64,000 nucleotides of DNA from Amycolatopsis sp. MtRt-6 (GTDB taxonomy: Bacteria > Actinomycetota > Actinomycetes > Mycobacteriales > Pseudonocardiaceae). Shown in pieces: positions 1 to 8,930 of the stretch; the first letter of the stretch is position 1, and every line of letters begins with the position of its first letter. The stretch spans positions 241,261-305,260 of the forward strand of contig NZ_JADWPD010000007.1 of assembly GCF_017308975.1 (NCBI RefSeq), in the 5' to 3' direction. The translations under genes were made by a program, and so were the position numbers. The notes under the pieces were generated by a model that saw nothing but the letters and a program-made list of their open reading frames with translations, was not told where the DNA came from and ran no database searches.

Positions 1-1
1 G

Positions 2-925
2 GGCTACGCCCTGACCACCGGCCTCGACGAGGCCCGCGCGGCGGCCGCCCGGATCGGCTACCCGGTCGTGCTCAAGCCGCGGGCCATGGGCGCGAGCATC
101 GGCGTGGTGTTCGCCGGCGACGAGTCCGAGCTGGCCGCCGCGTTCGCGGTCGCGATGGGCGCGGCCACGGTCGACCAGAGCCGCTACGGCGGGGCCGCGA
201 TCGTCGAGGGTTTCGTCCGCGGGCCGGAGATCAGCATCGACGCCGCCGTGCACAAGGGCGAGTACCTGCCGATGTTCGTCGCCCGCAAGCACACCGGCGA
301 CCAGCCGTACTTCGAGGAGGTCGGGCACGTCGTCGACGCCGCCGACCCGCTGCTGCGCGACGCCGAGCTGCTGGACGTCCTGGCGCGGGCCCACCGCGCC
401 CTCGGCGTCGAAGACGGCATCACCCACACCGAGGTCCGGCTGACCGAGCACGGCCCGCTGATCATCGAGGTCAACGGGCGGCTCGGCGGCGACCTGATCC
501 CGTTCCTCGGCAAGACGGCCACCGGCATCGACCCCGGCGAGGTCTTGTTCGCCGTCGCCACCGGGAACCGCCCGGCCATCACGCCGACCCGGCAGGCCGT
601 CGCCGGCATCCGCTTCGGCTACCCGGAGCACGACTGCCTCGTCCACGAGATCACCGTCCCGGACCGCGCACCCGGTCTGGTCCTCGCGGCACCGATGATC
701 GACCGGGGGACCACCCTGCGCCTGCCACCCGGCGGCTACCTGGCCCGGCACTCGTTCGTGGTGTGCGAGGCCGGCGACCCCGCAACCTGCGACCAGCGAC
801 TGGACGCCGCCGCCGCCTCGGTGCGGGTCGACGCCGACCCGGTCGACCCACCGGAACCCGGTACCGCCTTCGAAATGCCCGCCGGACTGCTCGACGTCGA
901 CGAACACGAGGGAGTTTCCGCATGA
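2..925 (+). CDS. ATP-grasp carboxylate-amine ligase (5' end outside window)
   Basis: The reading frame is open from base 2 and the first visible residues are already inside the ATP-grasp fold, so the N-terminal part lies left of the window. Recognisable elements are the ATP-binding strand GYPVVLKPRAMGAS followed by a flexible loop, the EGFVRGPEIS segment, and the metal-binding EVNGRLGGDLIP motif. Family members join a carboxylate to an amine through an acyl phosphate. In this cluster a likely substrate is the hydrazino or hydroxylysine-derived acid, but that is inference. The stop overlaps the next start (ATGA at 922-925), so it is translationally coupled to the flavoenzyme. It is the first of two ATP-grasp genes in one operon, which suggests two sequential amide or peptide-like couplings. 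Confidence 0.85.
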   Translation, partial: GYALTTGLDEARAAAARIGYPVVLKPRAMGASIGVVFAGDESELAAAFAVAMGAATVDQSRYGGAAIVEGFVRGPEISIDAAVHKGEYLPMFVARKHTGDQPYFEEVGHVVDAADPLLRDAELLDVLARAHRALGVEDGITHTEVRLTEHGPLIIEVNGRLGGDLIPFLGKTATGIDPGEVLFAVATGNRPAITPTRQAVAGIRFGYPEHDCLVHEITVPDRAPGLVLAAPMIDRGTTLRLPPGGYLARHSFVVCEAGDPATCDQRLDAAAASVRVDADPVDPPEPGTAFEMPAGLLDVDEHEGVSA

Positions 926-2181
926 CCATGACCGAGCCCGCCCGCACCGATGTGCCGCTGACCGGCGCGCAGATCCTCGAGAACGCGAAGGCGCTCGCGC
1001 CGGTCCTGCGCGAACGGGCCGCGGAAATCGAGGCGAACCGCAGCCTGCCCGACGACGTGGTGCGGCTGCTGCGCGACGCCGGCGTCTTCCGGATCGGGTT
1101 CAGCCGGGAGTGGGGCGGCCCCGAGATGACGTCGATGGAGCAGACCGAGGTGATCGAAGCGCTGTCCTACGGCGACGCGTCCGTGGGCTGGTGCGCCAAG
1201 CTCGGCTCCGACATCGGCCTGCACGCGAACTTCCTCGACCAGGACGAGGCCCGCCGGATGTTCACCAGCATCGACATGCACTCGGCCGGCGTGCTCCCGG
1301 TGACCGGGCACGCCGAGCGGGTGCCCGGCGGCTACCGCCTCACCGGCCGGTGGGGGTTCGGCAGCGGCTCGACGCACGCCGACTGGGTGGCCTCCGGCGC
1401 GATGGTGTTCGAGAACGGCGAGCCCTACGCCAGCCCGGACGGCAGCAACCCGCACGAGTCGCGGCTGTTCATGGTGCCGCAGGAGGACATCCGCTCCCTC
1501 GACAACTGGTACACCCTCGGCCTGTGCGGCTCCGGCAGCAGCGACTACACGATCACCGACGTCTTCGTGCCCGAGAACCACACGCTGACGTTCGACAACC
1601 CGAAGGTCCCGAACGGGCCGCTGGTGCAGCCGGACGTGATCCAGCGCAGCATGTGCGGCGTCCCGCTCGGCACGGCGCGGGCGGCACTGGACTACGTCCG
1701 CGGCCTCACCATCGAGCGGGTCGACATGCTGAAGGGCTCGCCGTGGCGGATGAGCGGGGTCGCCTGGAAGGACAACGAGCACATCCAGATCACCCTGGCC
1801 GAGTGCGAAGCCGACTACAGCACGACCCGGGCCGGTGTCTACCGCGCGCTCGAGCGGCAGTGGGAGGTCACCGCCGACGGCATCGGCACCCTGGACGACC
1901 TCACGCCCGACGAGCGGGTCGCGCCGGCGTTGACCGGCTGGCAGGCGTTCCAGATGGCCAAGCGCGTCGTGCTGCGGCTGTGCGACCTGCTCGGCACCGC
2001 CGCGATCCGGTCCGGCGACCCGATGAACCGGTGGCTGCGGGACTCGGTGACCATGGCCATGCACCCGACCGCGCGCGACCGCGTCACCCAGACCGTGGGG
2101 GCGCACCTGGTCGGCGCGCGGCCGTCCATGCGGTTCATGCTCGGCATCGTCGACAAGCCCAAGACCGAGACCGATGCCTGA
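922..2181 (+). CDS. Acyl-CoA-dehydrogenase-fold flavin monooxygenase
   Basis: This 419-residue protein has the acyl-CoA dehydrogenase fold of group D flavin monooxygenases (HsaA, HpaB-like, KijD3/DnmZ-type nitroso synthases). The N-terminal helical part includes the IGFSREWGGPE segment. The middle beta-domain has RLTGRWGFGSGSTHADWV, the strand pattern that binds reduced flavin. The C-terminal helical bundle ends with TVGAHLVGARPS. Such enzymes hydroxylate aromatics or oxidise amino groups with FMNH2/FADH2 supplied by a reductase. Because the cluster makes an N-N bond, N-oxidation of a hydrazine or amine is an attractive guess, but the sequence alone cannot separate this from C-hydroxylation or desaturation. 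ATG 922 overlaps the upstream stop; an in-frame ATG follows at 928. No dedicated flavin reductase is visible next to it. Confidence 0.75.
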   Translation: MTMTEPARTDVPLTGAQILENAKALAPVLRERAAEIEANRSLPDDVVRLLRDAGVFRIGFSREWGGPEMTSMEQTEVIEALSYGDASVGWCAKLGSDIGLHANFLDQDEARRMFTSIDMHSAGVLPVTGHAERVPGGYRLTGRWGFGSGSTHADWVASGAMVFENGEPYASPDGSNPHESRLFMVPQEDIRSLDNWYTLGLCGSGSSDYTITDVFVPENHTLTFDNPKVPNGPLVQPDVIQRSMCGVPLGTARAALDYVRGLTIERVDMLKGSPWRMSGVAWKDNEHIQITLAECEADYSTTRAGVYRALERQWEVTADGIGTLDDLTPDERVAPALTGWQAFQMAKRVVLRLCDLLGTAAIRSGDPMNRWLRDSVTMAMHPTARDRVTQTVGAHLVGARPSMRFMLGIVDKPKTETDA

Positions 2182-3427
2182 GCGGCCCGTCCTGGTCGTC
2201 GGGTTCGTGACGCCGGTGCTGCTGGCCCTCACCGGCGTCGAGCCCGACGGCTCCGTCGTCCTCGTCGAAGAGCCGGACGTGGTCCGCAAGCGCGACCTGC
2301 GCGCGAGACTGGCCGGCTCCGCGCTGGTCCGCGAGCTGGTCGAGTGGGAGCACACGCGGCCCGGCTCGGCCGACGAGTTCCACGCCGCCCACCCGGACCT
2401 CGACCCGGTCGCGGTGATCCCGCTGATCGAGTACGCCACCCCGTTCGCCGCCCGGCTCGCCGAACGCTACGGCGTGCCGGGCGCGAGCCTCGGCGCCGCG
2501 CTCGTCCTGCGGGACAAGGCCGTGCTGCGCCGCGTCAGCGCGGCCGCCGGGCTGGCCAACCCCGAGAGCGCCGAGGTGACGGGCCCGGCGGACGTGCTGG
2601 CGTTCATGCGCGCCTGCCCGGGCCCGGTGGTGCTCAAGCCGGCGAACCGGCAGGCCGCGGTGGGCACGCAGATCGTGCGCGACCCGGCCGGCGTCGAGCA
2701 GGCCTGGGCGAACTGCGTGGAACAGGACGAGGGCATCTTCGTCCCGGACCGGCCGATGGAGCTGCGCATGCTGGCCGAGCGGTACGTGCCGGGCGCCGAG
2801 TACAGCGTCGAGATGCTCGTGCGCGGCGGGAAGCAGTTGTTCGCCAACGTCACCGGCAAGCAGCTGTACCCGGGGCCGCGGCCGGTGGAGCTGGCGCACA
2901 TCGTGCCGGCCGACATCCCGGATGCGCTGACCGAGACGCTCGCGGAGGTGACCCGCCGGGTCGTCGCGGCGGCCGGGTTCGCCGACGGGATCGTGCACTG
3001 CGAGTGGATCGTCGGCGACGACGGCGTGCCGTACCTCGTGGAGTGCGCGGGCCGGATCGCCGGCGACGGCATCATGGAGATCATCGACCACGCCTACTCC
3101 GTCAAGCTGCTGCGTGCGTACTTCGCCGTGATGCGCGGCGAAACCCCGCTTCCGCTGCCCACCCGGGCGACCGGTGGCGCGGCCGTCCGGTTCGTCCCCA
3201 TGGAGCCCGGCGTGATCGACGCCGTGGTGGGCCTGGAGCAGGCCCGCCGGGTGGCGGGCGTGTTCCTCGTCGACCTCCAGGTCGGCCCGGGGCACCGGTT
3301 CGCCGGCCTGCGCAGCTCCTGGGACCGCGCGGGCCTGGTCATGGCCGAGGCCGACAGCCCGGCCGAGGCCCTGCAGCGCGCCGAGAAGGCCGCGGGCCTG
3401 GTGCGGATCGAGATGCGCACGGAGTAA
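2174..3427 (+). CDS. Second ATP-grasp ligase
   Basis: A complete 417-residue ATP-grasp enzyme. It shows a pre-ATP-grasp N-terminal domain, the ATP-binding segment GPVVLKPANRQAAVGTQIV at about residues 152-170, an acidic-hydrophobic patch YVPGAEYSVEMLV, and the metal site YLVECAGRIAGDGIMEII. These elements resemble biotin-carboxylase-like and L-amino-acid ligases. The start at 2174 lies eight bases inside the upstream flavoenzyme gene, so the two are coupled. With the partial ligase at the window edge this gives two ligases in the operon, consistent with a small pseudo-dipeptide product. A strong inverted repeat follows 17 bases after the stop and closes the operon. Confidence 0.85.
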   Translation: MPERPVLVVGFVTPVLLALTGVEPDGSVVLVEEPDVVRKRDLRARLAGSALVRELVEWEHTRPGSADEFHAAHPDLDPVAVIPLIEYATPFAARLAERYGVPGASLGAALVLRDKAVLRRVSAAAGLANPESAEVTGPADVLAFMRACPGPVVLKPANRQAAVGTQIVRDPAGVEQAWANCVEQDEGIFVPDRPMELRMLAERYVPGAEYSVEMLVRGGKQLFANVTGKQLYPGPRPVELAHIVPADIPDALTETLAEVTRRVVAAAGFADGIVHCEWIVGDDGVPYLVECAGRIAGDGIMEIIDHAYSVKLLRAYFAVMRGETPLPLPTRATGGAAVRFVPMEPGVIDAVVGLEQARRVAGVFLVDLQVGPGHRFAGLRSSWDRAGLVMAEADSPAEALQRAEKAAGLVRIEMRTE

Positions 3428-3443
3428 GTGGTTCCCTGCCAAC

Positions 3444-3483
3444 GGAAGAGGCCTTCGCCGATGGTCCGGCGAAGGCCTCTTCT
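3444..3483. terminator. Bidirectional hairpin terminator
   Basis: AAGAGGCCTTCGCC (3446-3459) pairs perfectly with GGCGAAGGCCTCTT (3468-3481) around an 8-base loop, and the stem extends by one or two pairs on the outside. It sits between the convergent ATP-grasp gene (ends 3427) and the minus-strand flavin hydroxylase (ends 3494), so it can stop transcription from both sides. Confidence 0.8.
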
Positions 3484-3493
3484 CGTGGGTGGG

Positions 3494-4798
3494 TCAGCGG
3501 CGGAGCCGGCGACCCACACCGGCGGCGGCGGCCGAGAGGGCGGCCGCGCCGAGGACCTGCAGGATGCGGTGCTGACGGCTCGCCCGGTGCTGGGCCCGGA
3601 GATAAGGGATGGTCGTGTTGGTGACCATCGCGTGCAGCGGCATCCAGCGGTGGCGCAGCAGCTTCTCCAGGACCGTGTCGCAGGCGCGTTCCAGGCGGAC
3701 CGCCGGCGACCGTACGGTGTCGCGCAGCTCGGCGAAGTTGCGGTGGGACATGGTGGCGAGGGCGTCGGTGTTCGGCTTGCGGCGGGCGTAGTACCGGGCC
3801 AGCGCCGCCGCCGGGTCGGCCGGGTGGGCGGCCAGGCTGCCGGTCAGCTCGAGCGCGTCCTCGAAGGCGGAGTTCATGCCCTGGGCCAGGAACGGGTAGA
3901 CCGCGTGGCAGGCGTCGCCGATCAGCGCGACCTTGCCTTCGTAGGTCCACGGCGCCGTACTGACGGTGACGAGGTTGAAGGTCGGGCGCTCGAGGAACTT
4001 TTCGCCGAGGTCGGGGACCAGGGCCAGGACGTCGGGGAACTCGCGGCGGAACAGCGATTCGACGTCCGACGGCGTCCGCAGCGCGTCGAAGCCGGCGGGA
4101 CCGTGGAACGGCAGGACGCAGGAACACGTGAAGGAACCGTCGCGGTTGGGGTGGGCGAACATCATCGTGTCGCCGCGGGGCCACAGGTGGAAGACGTCGT
4201 CGGCCATCCGGTGGGTGCCGTCGGCGGCCGCCGGGATGTGCAGTTCGCGCCAGCCCCACTCGAGGTAGCTCTGCGAGAACTCCGCGCGCAGCTCGTGGTG
4301 CATGAACCGGCGGACGGCCGAGAACGCGCCGTCCGCGCCCACCACGACGTCCGGGCGCACCTTGAACGTCTGCCCGTCCGGAGCCTCGAAGGTCGCCGAC
4401 GGCAGGTCCCGGTCCACGCCGGTGCACCGCGTGTCGAACACGAACCGCACGCCGGGCTCCGCCAGGGCCGCGTCGACCAGCAGCGCACTGAGGTCCTGGC
4501 GCTGGATGGCGAGGATGCCGCCGTCGCCGTAGGACGAGAAGCGCAGGCTTGCGTCGGGGTTGTGCAGCAGCCGCCCGCGCATCGGCACGACGAACCGCCT
4601 GACGTCTTCGGCGAGCCCCAGGCGGTCCAGCGCCGCCAGGCCGCGCCGGGACAGGCCGAGGTTCATCGACGTCACCGCGACGGACGTCCCCCGCGGGTCC
4701 GGCCGGCGGTCGTACACCGTCACGACGTGTCCCTGCCGGCCCAGCGAGAGCGCGAGGAACGCGCCGGCCATGCCGGCCCCCACGATCGTGAACTCCAC
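3494..4798 (-). CDS. FAD-dependent aromatic-type hydroxylase (kynurenine 3-monooxygenase-like)
   Basis: A 434-residue group A flavoprotein monooxygenase. It has the N-terminal dinucleotide fingerprint VGAGMAGAFLALSL, the DG motif VVGADGAFSAVRR, and the GD motif ALIGDACHAVYPFLAQGMNSAFEDAL, which together bind FAD and NADPH. The spacing and the MNSAFEDA segment resemble kynurenine 3-monooxygenase more than salicylate hydroxylases. The GTG start at 4798 shares one base with the TAG of the upstream gene and has GGAG 8 bases before it. It is the last gene of the minus-strand hydrazine operon. No tryptophan-catabolic genes are nearby, so its substrate is probably a cluster intermediate. The C-terminus carries a hydrophobic Ala-rich stretch before an Arg-rich end, possibly a membrane-anchoring tail as in KMO. 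Confidence 0.8.
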   Translation of the reverse strand: MEFTIVGAGMAGAFLALSLGRQGHVVTVYDRRPDPRGTSVAVTSMNLGLSRRGLAALDRLGLAEDVRRFVVPMRGRLLHNPDASLRFSSYGDGGILAIQRQDLSALLVDAALAEPGVRFVFDTRCTGVDRDLPSATFEAPDGQTFKVRPDVVVGADGAFSAVRRFMHHELRAEFSQSYLEWGWRELHIPAAADGTHRMADDVFHLWPRGDTMMFAHPNRDGSFTCSCVLPFHGPAGFDALRTPSDVESLFRREFPDVLALVPDLGEKFLERPTFNLVTVSTAPWTYEGKVALIGDACHAVYPFLAQGMNSAFEDALELTGSLAAHPADPAAALARYYARRKPNTDALATMSHRNFAELRDTVRSPAVRLERACDTVLEKLLRHRWMPLHAMVTNTTIPYLRAQHRASRQHRILQVLGAAALSAAAAGVGRRLRR

Positions 4799-5835
4799 TA
4801 CGCACACTCCTTGTCGTTGACGTGGCCGAGAATCTCCCCGGCGACGAGCGGGGCGGCGCCGAACCCGGAGCCGCCGCACGCGGCCCGCGACCACACCGAC
4901 GGGTGAAGGCGGGCGAGCACGGGACCACCGGTGCCGGCGTCGGTCGCGTAGTGGCAGTCCTTGGTCGCCACCACGGCGTAGTCCTCGGCCCGGGCGAGGA
5001 TCGGCTCGGCGAGCAGCCGGCCGGCCCACGGTTCCCGGTCGGGGGCGTCGGTGGTGGCGACCGCCCGGCACACCGCGTCGGAACTGATCTTGAGCAGGGT
5101 GCCGGCACCGGGCGGCAGCAGCCAGGCGCTGCGTGCGGCCCCGATCCGGCCCACCCCGGGAGCGGCCGCCCACCAGGCGGCCAGGTGCGCCGGCGGCCGC
5201 AGGTAGACCATGGTCTGCCGGTGCAGCACGACGGGCGGCCCGCCGAGCGCGGCGGTCCACGGCCCGCCGGCGAGCAGGACGGTGTCCGCGCTTTCCGTGG
5301 AATCGTCGGCCAGGACCACCGCCCGGTCGTGCACCTCGACGACCGCGCACCCCGGCCGCAGGGTCACGGCGGGGTGCGCGGCAAGCCACTCGACGGCGGA
5401 CCGGAGGAACCGGCCGGCCAGCAGCACCGCACCGCCGGGGTCGAGCACGCCGCTGGTTCCGGCCGGGAAGAGCACGGGCGGCAGCGTTCCGGCCGGCACG
5501 GCGGTGGCGGGCACGCCGGCCTGGCGCGCGGTGCCGAAGGCCCGCTCGAGTTCGTCCGGGGTACCGGCGGTGACCACACCGACCGGCCGGACGAAGTCCT
5601 TTCGCAGCAGCGACTCCAGCTCCGCCCACCGGCGGCGGGCTTCGGCCATCCGCACGGTGCCGTCCACATCGTCCGGCCGCAGAACGCGCAGCGCCCGGTG
5701 CTGGTCGGACGACGTCGAGGCGGGATTCGGGATGGGACCACGGTCGAGGAGGATGACGCGATGCCCGGCCCGCGCGCACCCGATCGCGGTGACCAGCCCG
5801 GTGACCCCGGCCCCGACGACGACAACCGTGGCCAT
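4798..5835 (-). CDS. FAD-dependent oxidoreductase, glycine/D-amino-acid oxidase (DAO) family
   Basis: A 345-residue DAO-family flavoenzyme. The N-terminal FAD site is VVGAGVTGLVTAIGCARAGHRV, and the C-terminal part has the HPSVWSRAACGGSGFGAAPL segment typical of glycine and sarcosine oxidases. In the s56-p1 pathway a homologous enzyme (Spb39) oxidatively cleaves N6-(carboxymethylamino)lysine, releasing a hydrazone that leads to hydrazinoacetate. The position directly downstream of the MetRS-like gene, overlapping by one base (TGATG), fits the same job here. The assignment to the family is firm; the substrate is inferred from context. Confidence 0.8.
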   Translation of the reverse strand: MATVVVVGAGVTGLVTAIGCARAGHRVILLDRGPIPNPASTSSDQHRALRVLRPDDVDGTVRMAEARRRWAELESLLRKDFVRPVGVVTAGTPDELERAFGTARQAGVPATAVPAGTLPPVLFPAGTSGVLDPGGAVLLAGRFLRSAVEWLAAHPAVTLRPGCAVVEVHDRAVVLADDSTESADTVLLAGGPWTAALGGPPVVLHRQTMVYLRPPAHLAAWWAAAPGVGRIGAARSAWLLPPGAGTLLKISSDAVCRAVATTDAPDREPWAGRLLAEPILARAEDYAVVATKDCHYATDAGTGGPVLARLHPSVWSRAACGGSGFGAAPLVAGEILGHVNDKECA

Positions 5836-7397
5836 CAGCGAGCCGGGGTGGTGGCCTCGGTCGCGCGGACCGTCACCGACAGCCGCGGTAAGCGTTTCGG
5901 GGTCACCGTGTCCGAGTCCGGATGACCCGGCAGCATCGTGTCCGGCAGTGCCGCCGCCGCGAGGTCGACCAGGATCGGCGCCGCGCACCTCAGGAACACC
6001 TCCACCTGGTGACACAGGTCGCCCGCCGTCGCGAACGTCACCGCCGGCGCCAGCCGGTCCAACCGGCCCAGCTGCTCCGCCAGCGTCGACGCCGCCGCCG
6101 TCAGGCTGAAGCGCGGCAGCTCGTAGGCGTCGGCGAACCGTTCCACCATCCGCTTCGCCGTTCGCCGGGCGTCCGCCGACACCGGCAGCGGGCCGCGGTC
6201 CACCCAGCGGTCGACCGCCGCCGCGACCCGGTTCCACGGGCCGGTCAGCCGCGTGGCACCGACTCGGACCAGCGCCTCGCGGGTGAAGTCCGTGCGCTGG
6301 TACTCGGGACTGGTCGCGCACAGGTGGAACCGGATCAGGTCGCGCGGTACCTCGGCGGCCAGCTCCCGGCCGGACACCACGTGCCCGCGGCTGGTGGAGA
6401 ACTTCTCGTTGGCCAGCTCGTAGAACTCGTTGGTGAGGTACTGCGCCGGCAGCACGTGCTCGCCGAGCGCGGTGAGCAGCGCCGTGCCCACGATCGCGAA
6501 CGGGTACGTCGCGTCCAGGCCGAGGAAGTACACCACCGTCGTGCCGGCGCCGGCCCGCCAGAGCTCGTCGTCGGCGCTCAGCACCGTGCCGCGCCGCTCG
6601 GCGCCCAGCGCGGTGGTGAACATGCTCCACGGCATGCCTTCCATGTGCGCGTAGAACACCTGGCCCGCCACCTCCGGGAACGGCGCCGGGATGCCCCACG
6701 ACGCCGGCTGGGTGATCGGGAAGTCCGGCAGCGGCCGCGCCAGCGCGGACCCGATCAGCCGGGCCATGCCGGGGCGCATCGGCGTCCGGGCGAAGTACGC
6801 CTCCAGTTGCGCGCGGTACCGCTCCACCGGGAACACGAGGATGGCGGCCTCACGGCGTTCCAGCGGCTCGTCCGGCCGCGCCGTCGAGCGCGGGCCGATC
6901 AGCTCGCCCGGGGCGATCGGCAGCCCGCAGCTCTCGCAGATCCCGGCACACCCCTCGGCGAGGCAGAACGGGCACCCGCCGGTGACGTAGGCGTCCATCA
7001 GGTACTCGCCCGTGCTGCGCAGGTATGGGAACTCCACCGTCCGCAGCTCCAGCAGGCCCCGCCGGTGCAGGCGCTCGTAGAACCCGGTGACCAGCGCGGT
7101 GAACCGGTCGCCGAGGCAGCCGAATCCGTCGATCTCGACGCCCATCGCGGCGAAGGTCCGCAGGACCTGCTCGGCCGAGCGCTCCCGCAGGTCCTCCGGG
7201 GTGACGCCGAGCCGTTCGGCCGCGGCGACGACGTAATTCTGCGTGAAGTGCATCCCGGTGCCGTACAGCGCTTCCCGGCCGGTCGCGCGGGCGTAGCGGG
7301 TGCAGACGTCGGCGGCCAGGAACGGGCCCGCGAGGTGGCCCAGGTGCAGGTCCCCGTTCGCCGTCGGTGCGGGCGAAATCACCACGAGGCGGTCCAT
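5835..7397 (-). CDS. Methionyl-tRNA-synthetase-like amino-acid-activating enzyme (hydrazine synthetase subunit)
   Basis: A 520-residue class I synthetase fold protein. It has the HIGH-type motif HLGH at residues 18-21, a zinc knuckle CPFC...CESC at 142-157, and KFSTS at 332-336 in place of KMSKS. Housekeeping MetRS charges tRNA; this copy sits between a lysine-type N-hydroxylase and a DAO-family oxidase, exactly the neighbours of the MetRS-like part of hydrazine synthetases such as Spb40 and Tri28. In those enzymes this domain activates an amino acid (glycine in Spb40) that is passed to N6-hydroxylysine, and a cupin domain rearranges the ester into an N-N bond. No cupin is fused here; a stand-alone cupin is at 9743-10147. 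Start and stop each overlap a neighbour by one base. Confidence 0.85.
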   Translation of the reverse strand: MDRLVVISPAPTANGDLHLGHLAGPFLAADVCTRYARATGREALYGTGMHFTQNYVVAAAERLGVTPEDLRERSAEQVLRTFAAMGVEIDGFGCLGDRFTALVTGFYERLHRRGLLELRTVEFPYLRSTGEYLMDAYVTGGCPFCLAEGCAGICESCGLPIAPGELIGPRSTARPDEPLERREAAILVFPVERYRAQLEAYFARTPMRPGMARLIGSALARPLPDFPITQPASWGIPAPFPEVAGQVFYAHMEGMPWSMFTTALGAERRGTVLSADDELWRAGAGTTVVYFLGLDATYPFAIVGTALLTALGEHVLPAQYLTNEFYELANEKFSTSRGHVVSGRELAAEVPRDLIRFHLCATSPEYQRTDFTREALVRVGATRLTGPWNRVAAAVDRWVDRGPLPVSADARRTAKRMVERFADAYELPRFSLTAAASTLAEQLGRLDRLAPAVTFATAGDLCHQVEVFLRCAAPILVDLAAAALPDTMLPGHPDSDTVTPKRLPRLSVTVRATEATTPAR

Positions 7398-8677
7398 CAG
7401 ACGGCCTCGCGCTCGCCGCCGCCGCGGCGGGCGAGCAGGTCGTCGACGATGTCGTGGGACCGGTGGGCCAGCACGCTGATCAGCGAGTCGGCGATGCCGT
7501 GCGTGGCCTCGTTGACGCCCTGCAGGTACACCGCGCCCCACGCGGACTCGCCGAGGTCGACGCGGTAGCAGCGGCTGACCGAGATCTCCGCCAGCCCGAC
7601 GTGCTTGGCCAGGTCGCGCACCAGCGCGGGCATCCGGTTGTCGAAGCCGGTGCCGAGCAGGACCAGGTCGCAGTGCAGCGGCTCCACCTTGCCGCTGGTG
7701 CGGTCACGAAGGTCGAGCACGACCTCGTCGCCGTCGACCCGGGCGCCCACCACCTCGGTCAGCGTCCGCACCTCCGAACGCTGTTGCCCGATGCCGCGCT
7801 GCTGGTAGAGCGTCGTGTACATGTGGTCGAGGAACGGCGGGGCCGCACCGGCGTAGTTGGTCAGCCGCATCTCGTCCAGCACCTGCTGCCGGACTTCGGG
7901 CGGGCTGTCGTAGAACCGGTCGACGAACGAGGGGAAGAACAGCTCGTTGACGAACTTGCTCGTCTGGTAGTTCTGCGGGCCGACCGACCGCACGATCATC
8001 GTGCGGGTGCTGTTGGGCAGGTTGTCGTGCAGGGCCATGAACATCTCCGCGGCGCTCTGCGCCCCGCCCACGACGACGGCGCGCAGCGGCGCGTCGGCGG
8101 GCAGCTGCGCGATCCGGCGGCGGTACTGGGCGCTGTGGATGAGCCGGTCGGCCGGGAGGCCGGCGAAGACGTCCGGCACGTGCGTGTCCCGGCCGCCGCC
8201 GACGACCAGGTCGCGGCAGCGGATGGTGTCCCCGTCGGCGAGGGTGGCGATCCAGCCGACGATCGAGCCGTCGTCGTCGCGCGCGGGTTCGACGCTCCGG
8301 ACCTTCGCGTCGTACCGGATGCGGACCTGCTCCAGTGACTTCGCGACCCACTGCAGGTAGTCGGAGAACTCCCACCGGAACGGGTGGAACGTCCCCAGGT
8401 TGACGAACTCGTCGAGTCGCTGCTGGTCGTGGAGGAAGTTGAGGAACGAGAACCTGCTGCGCGGGTTGCGCAGGGTCACCAGGTCCTTGAGGAAGGAGAC
8501 CTGGCTGCGCGCCCACGGCATCAGCAGGTCGCGCTGCCACTTGATGTCCGGGCCCTGCTCCAGCAGCAGCGTCTGCCGGGCCAGTTCCGGGTGCCCGGAC
8601 TCCTCGATGGCCACCGCGAGCGCGAGGTTCGCCGGTCCGGCTCCGATCGCGAGCAAACCCACCTGTACTTCGGTCAC
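7397..8677 (-). CDS. Lysine/ornithine N-monooxygenase (N6-hydroxylysine-forming)
   Basis: A 426-residue flavin N-hydroxylating monooxygenase of the IucD/SidA/PvdA type. It has the FAD motif AIGAGPANLALAVA near residues 10-23, the substrate-site region WARSQVSFLKDLVTLRNP, the NADPH motif VVVGGAQSAAEMF near 207-219, and the C-terminal LLGTGF signature. In s56-p1 and triacsin the homologue makes N6-hydroxylysine, the first substrate of N-N bond formation. Lysine rather than ornithine is inferred from the accompanying MetRS-like and cupin genes; no siderophore NRPS or NIS synthetase is present. The GTG start at 8677 has GGAG about 8 bases upstream. It is the first gene of a four-gene minus-strand operon. 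Confidence 0.88.
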   Translation of the reverse strand: MTEVQVGLLAIGAGPANLALAVAIEESGHPELARQTLLLEQGPDIKWQRDLLMPWARSQVSFLKDLVTLRNPRSRFSFLNFLHDQQRLDEFVNLGTFHPFRWEFSDYLQWVAKSLEQVRIRYDAKVRSVEPARDDDGSIVGWIATLADGDTIRCRDLVVGGGRDTHVPDVFAGLPADRLIHSAQYRRRIAQLPADAPLRAVVVGGAQSAAEMFMALHDNLPNSTRTMIVRSVGPQNYQTSKFVNELFFPSFVDRFYDSPPEVRQQVLDEMRLTNYAGAAPPFLDHMYTTLYQQRGIGQQRSEVRTLTEVVGARVDGDEVVLDLRDRTSGKVEPLHCDLVLLGTGFDNRMPALVRDLAKHVGLAEISVSRCYRVDLGESAWGAVYLQGVNEATHGIADSLISVLAHRSHDIVDDLLARRGGGEREAV

Positions 8678-8930
8678 AGATACACTCCGATTTCTGGGAA
8701 TAGGTCGGCGTGCCGCGTGCCGCCGCCAGCGATCGTAAGGAGCAGCCTTTCCCGGCTGGTAGGGAAGGTTTTCCCGGGCTTCGGGGAATCTTTGATCGCG
8801 ATCAAGAAATTGATTGCGATCAATTCTCCCTAACGATGAGACTCACGTGTCCGATACGGAAGGTGTGCACGTGCTTCCACTGGGAGGAGCCGATCGGAAC
8901 GGATCGGCAGCGGTCGACGTAGGGGGAACC
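8678..8930. promoter_or_regulatory. Divergent promoter region of the hydrazine cluster
   Basis: This 253-base spacer separates the minus-strand N-hydroxylase operon from the + strand regulator. It is more A+T-rich in the middle than the coding DNA around it. It contains GGGAA-GGTT-TTCCC (8762-8775) and, 16 bases further on, the paired palindromes annotated separately. I could not identify convincing -35/-10 pairs for either direction by eye. Confidence 0.6.
8792..8823. promoter_or_regulatory. Twin palindromic operator
   Basis: TTGATCGCGATCAA at 8792-8805 is a perfect 14-base palindrome. TTGATTGCGATCAA at 8810-8823 is the same sequence with one change. The centres are 18 bases apart, nearly two helical turns, so two dimers could bind the same face of the DNA. 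The site lies between the divergent N-hydroxylase and NarL-type genes and is the best candidate for the cluster switch. Which protein binds it is unknown. Confidence 0.65.

Noticed and set aside
5835..7397. Housekeeping methionyl-tRNA synthetase
   Set aside because: The fold and motifs fit, but it sits inside an operon with an N-hydroxylase and a DAO-family oxidase and overlaps both by one base, the context of hydrazine synthetases.
7397..8677. Siderophore N-hydroxylase
   Set aside because: No NRPS, NIS synthetase, N-acyltransferase or iron transporter is nearby, while the N-N bond genes are.
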